Assembly: GCA_946186495.1 (NCBI GenBank)
Contig: CAMHNQ010000024.1
Coordinates: forward strand, 1 to 41,754
Direction: 5' to 3'
Source: an uncultured Bacteroidales bacterium
Lineage (GTDB): Bacteria; Bacteroidota; Bacteroidia; Bacteroidales; WCHB1-69
Length of the DNA: 41,754 nucleotides
Positions within the stretch are counted from its first letter, which is position 1; each line of letters begins with the position of its first letter. Positions 40,516 to 41,754 of the stretch are shown here, one piece after another. Below the pieces are notes generated by a model. The model was given only the letters and a program-made list of their open reading frames with translations. It was not told the DNA's origin and made no database searches. The position numbers and the translations under genes are program-made.

Positions 40516-40523
40516 TATCTTTG
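40516..40523 (+). promoter_or_regulatory. -7 promoter box TATCTTTG for the T9SS plug gene
   Basis: GATTATCTTTGCAGG on the plus strand, 25 bases before the ATG at 40548. Confidence 0.65.
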
Positions 40524-40547
40524 CAGGTCTTTTTATTTGAATGCCAT

Positions 40548-41754
40548 ATGAAAAAATCAATGCTGACGGTTGTTGTCGCCCTTTTCTTCGAATTTGGATT
40601 TTCGCAAATGCAACAATATGAAATTCAACTTGATAACAAAGTGTACGTGGATGGTGTCGCAAGTGTGCAGCTCCTGTCGCGGGATGATCAGCTCTCAGAA
40701 CCGGTCGGCACGCTCGGCGAAACCACTTTCAGCATATCCTTTGACGACCTGAACCTGGATGTCAGGCATTTGAAGTTCACGTTCATTCACTGCACGCATG
40801 ATTGGCGGCCTTCCCAGCTGAATCCCATCGAATATATAGAGGGCTTTATGGAGGATGACATCACGACCTATGACCATTCGTTCAACACCATCGAGCCGTA
40901 CTTACATTATTATGCTGAATTTCCAAATGAAAATATATCTTTTTCAAAATCAGGGAATTATATATTGTTTGTATATGATGATACACCCGAAAACCCGGTG
41001 TTGACCCGACGTTTCATGGTTCTGGAGCCTGTTCGTGCCAAAGTGGATGCGCAGGTTCATTCTGCCATAGATGTGAGTAAGCGCTTTACCCATCAAGATG
41101 TTGAGTTTACGGTATTTACAGGTGCCTATCGCATTCGTAACCCGCAGCAGACTGTTCATGCAACGATTCAACAGAACAGTCGTTGGGACAATGCCAAGAT
41201 GGGGCTTACGTACCATTCCGGGAACGCTGCAGAACTCCATTTCGACTATCTGGATGGAAGCAACTCTTTCCCCGGGGGCGCAGAATTCCATACGTTCGAC
41301 ATCTCAACGCTCCGTTCCAATGCTGACCATATTGTGGGGATTTCTTATGTGAACCGTCACAATCATGCCTATGTTCTTCAAGATGAGGCACGTCCTTTCG
41401 CAGCATACGAAAGCCGGGGGAATATCAATGGACGGTGCTATTACCGCAACCGAGACTTGAGGAACGTCAATTCAGAGGATTATGTGTTCACCCATTTCAC
41501 TCTGAAAAGTGATTTCCCTTTCTCGGGCGGTGATGTCTATGTGTTTGGAGAGTTGACGGATTGGCAACTGAAAGATGATGCTAAATTGCGTTATAACAAG
41601 GAGTTCGGATTTTGGGAGACGGAACTGCTGATAAAGCAAGGCGTTTATAACTATCAGTATGTCTATTCCCCTTATGGCAGTGATGAGATTGATGCGACCT
41701 ATATTGAGGGTTCGCATTACGAAACTAATAATATATACAATATATATATATATT
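40548..41754 (+). CDS. Type IX secretion system plug protein (DUF5103), 3' end outside window
   Basis: The frame is open from ATG 40548 to the right edge, 402 codons. A signal peptide opens it (MKKSMLTVVVALFFEFGFSQ). Then come the DUF5103 blocks: VASVQLLSRDDQLSEPVGTL, FTFIHCTHDWRPSQLNPIEYIEGF, DDITTYDHSFNT, TYHSGNAAELHFDY, FDISTLRSN and DVYVFGELTDW. This family closes the idle outer-membrane channel SprA in the type IX system. About 20 more residues are expected at the C-terminus at least. The presence of two CHU_C cargo-like proteins in the same window supports a working system. A TATCTTTG box lies 25 bases upstream. Confidence 0.88.
   Translation, partial: MKKSMLTVVVALFFEFGFSQMQQYEIQLDNKVYVDGVASVQLLSRDDQLSEPVGTLGETTFSISFDDLNLDVRHLKFTFIHCTHDWRPSQLNPIEYIEGFMEDDITTYDHSFNTIEPYLHYYAEFPNENISFSKSGNYILFVYDDTPENPVLTRRFMVLEPVRAKVDAQVHSAIDVSKRFTHQDVEFTVFTGAYRIRNPQQTVHATIQQNSRWDNAKMGLTYHSGNAAELHFDYLDGSNSFPGGAEFHTFDISTLRSNADHIVGISYVNRHNHAYVLQDEARPFAAYESRGNINGRCYYRNRDLRNVNSEDYVFTHFTLKSDFPFSGGDVYVFGELTDWQLKDDAKLRYNKEFGFWETELLIKQGVYNYQYVYSPYGSDEIDATYIEGSHYETNNIYNIYIY

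Overview
The window looks like a chromosomal segment of a strictly anaerobic Bacteroidota, most likely order Bacteroidales. Three things point there. First, there are type IX secretion (T9SS) parts: two proteins with CHU_C-type (gliding-motility-associated) C-terminal domains and a T9SS plug (DUF5103) protein. Second, many genes have a TAnnTTTG -7 promoter box just upstream, the signature of the Bacteroidota primary sigma factor. Third, families largely typical of the phylum are present (DUF4249, DUF6427, LolA/MMPL lipid export, bacterial sphingolipid genes). I see no rRNA, tRNA, insertion sequence, CRISPR array, phage or plasmid genes. Coding density is high and gene order is operonic, so this is core-like rather than mobile DNA.

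Layout. 1-1847: 3' part of a TonB-dependent receptor. 1863-6746 (minus): an operon of ECF sigma factor, membrane-anchored CHU_C protein (anti-sigma-like position), M16 peptidase homologue without its zinc motif, and a large FN3/CHU_C surface protein. 6797-10305 (minus): WbmS-like deacetylase, GNAT, stand-alone AMP-binding N-terminal fragment, DUF6427 membrane protein and RNase HII. 10408-14753 (plus): DUF4249 lipoprotein, MMPL/RND exporter and PlsC-like acyltransferase. 14792-21725 (minus): a second MMPL exporter, LolA-like carrier, lipoprotein, membrane polyferredoxin and a Tat-exported Fe-S aldo/keto reductase. 21958-26876: a sphingolipid/ceramide locus of two converging operons, SPT-SDR (plus) and acyl-ACP synthetase-ACP-GNAT acyltransferase (minus). 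27076-35383: amino acid and peptide metabolism (PLP sulfur-amino-acid lyase, orphan CoA-transferase A subunit, PepD, C69 dipeptidase) with a cupin and a TPR protein. 35417-39362 (minus): RadC, DUF58, a protein with a thioredoxin-like C-terminus, and a small secreted protein. 39760-41754: a second ECF sigma factor divergent from the T9SS plug gene, which runs off the right edge.

How it fits together. The centre (about 10.4-26.9 kb) reads as one lipid neighbourhood. SPT, ketoreductase, ACP, acyl-ACP synthetase and an N-acyltransferase candidate could build a dihydroceramide. The two paralogous MMPL exporters and the LolA-like protein could carry a lipid toward the outer membrane. The functional link between them is inference from proximity. 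The sigma/CHU_C/dead-M16 operon at 1.9-6.7 kb is the best candidate for an undescribed system: an ECF sigma factor whose likely membrane partner ends in a domain normally used for T9SS export.
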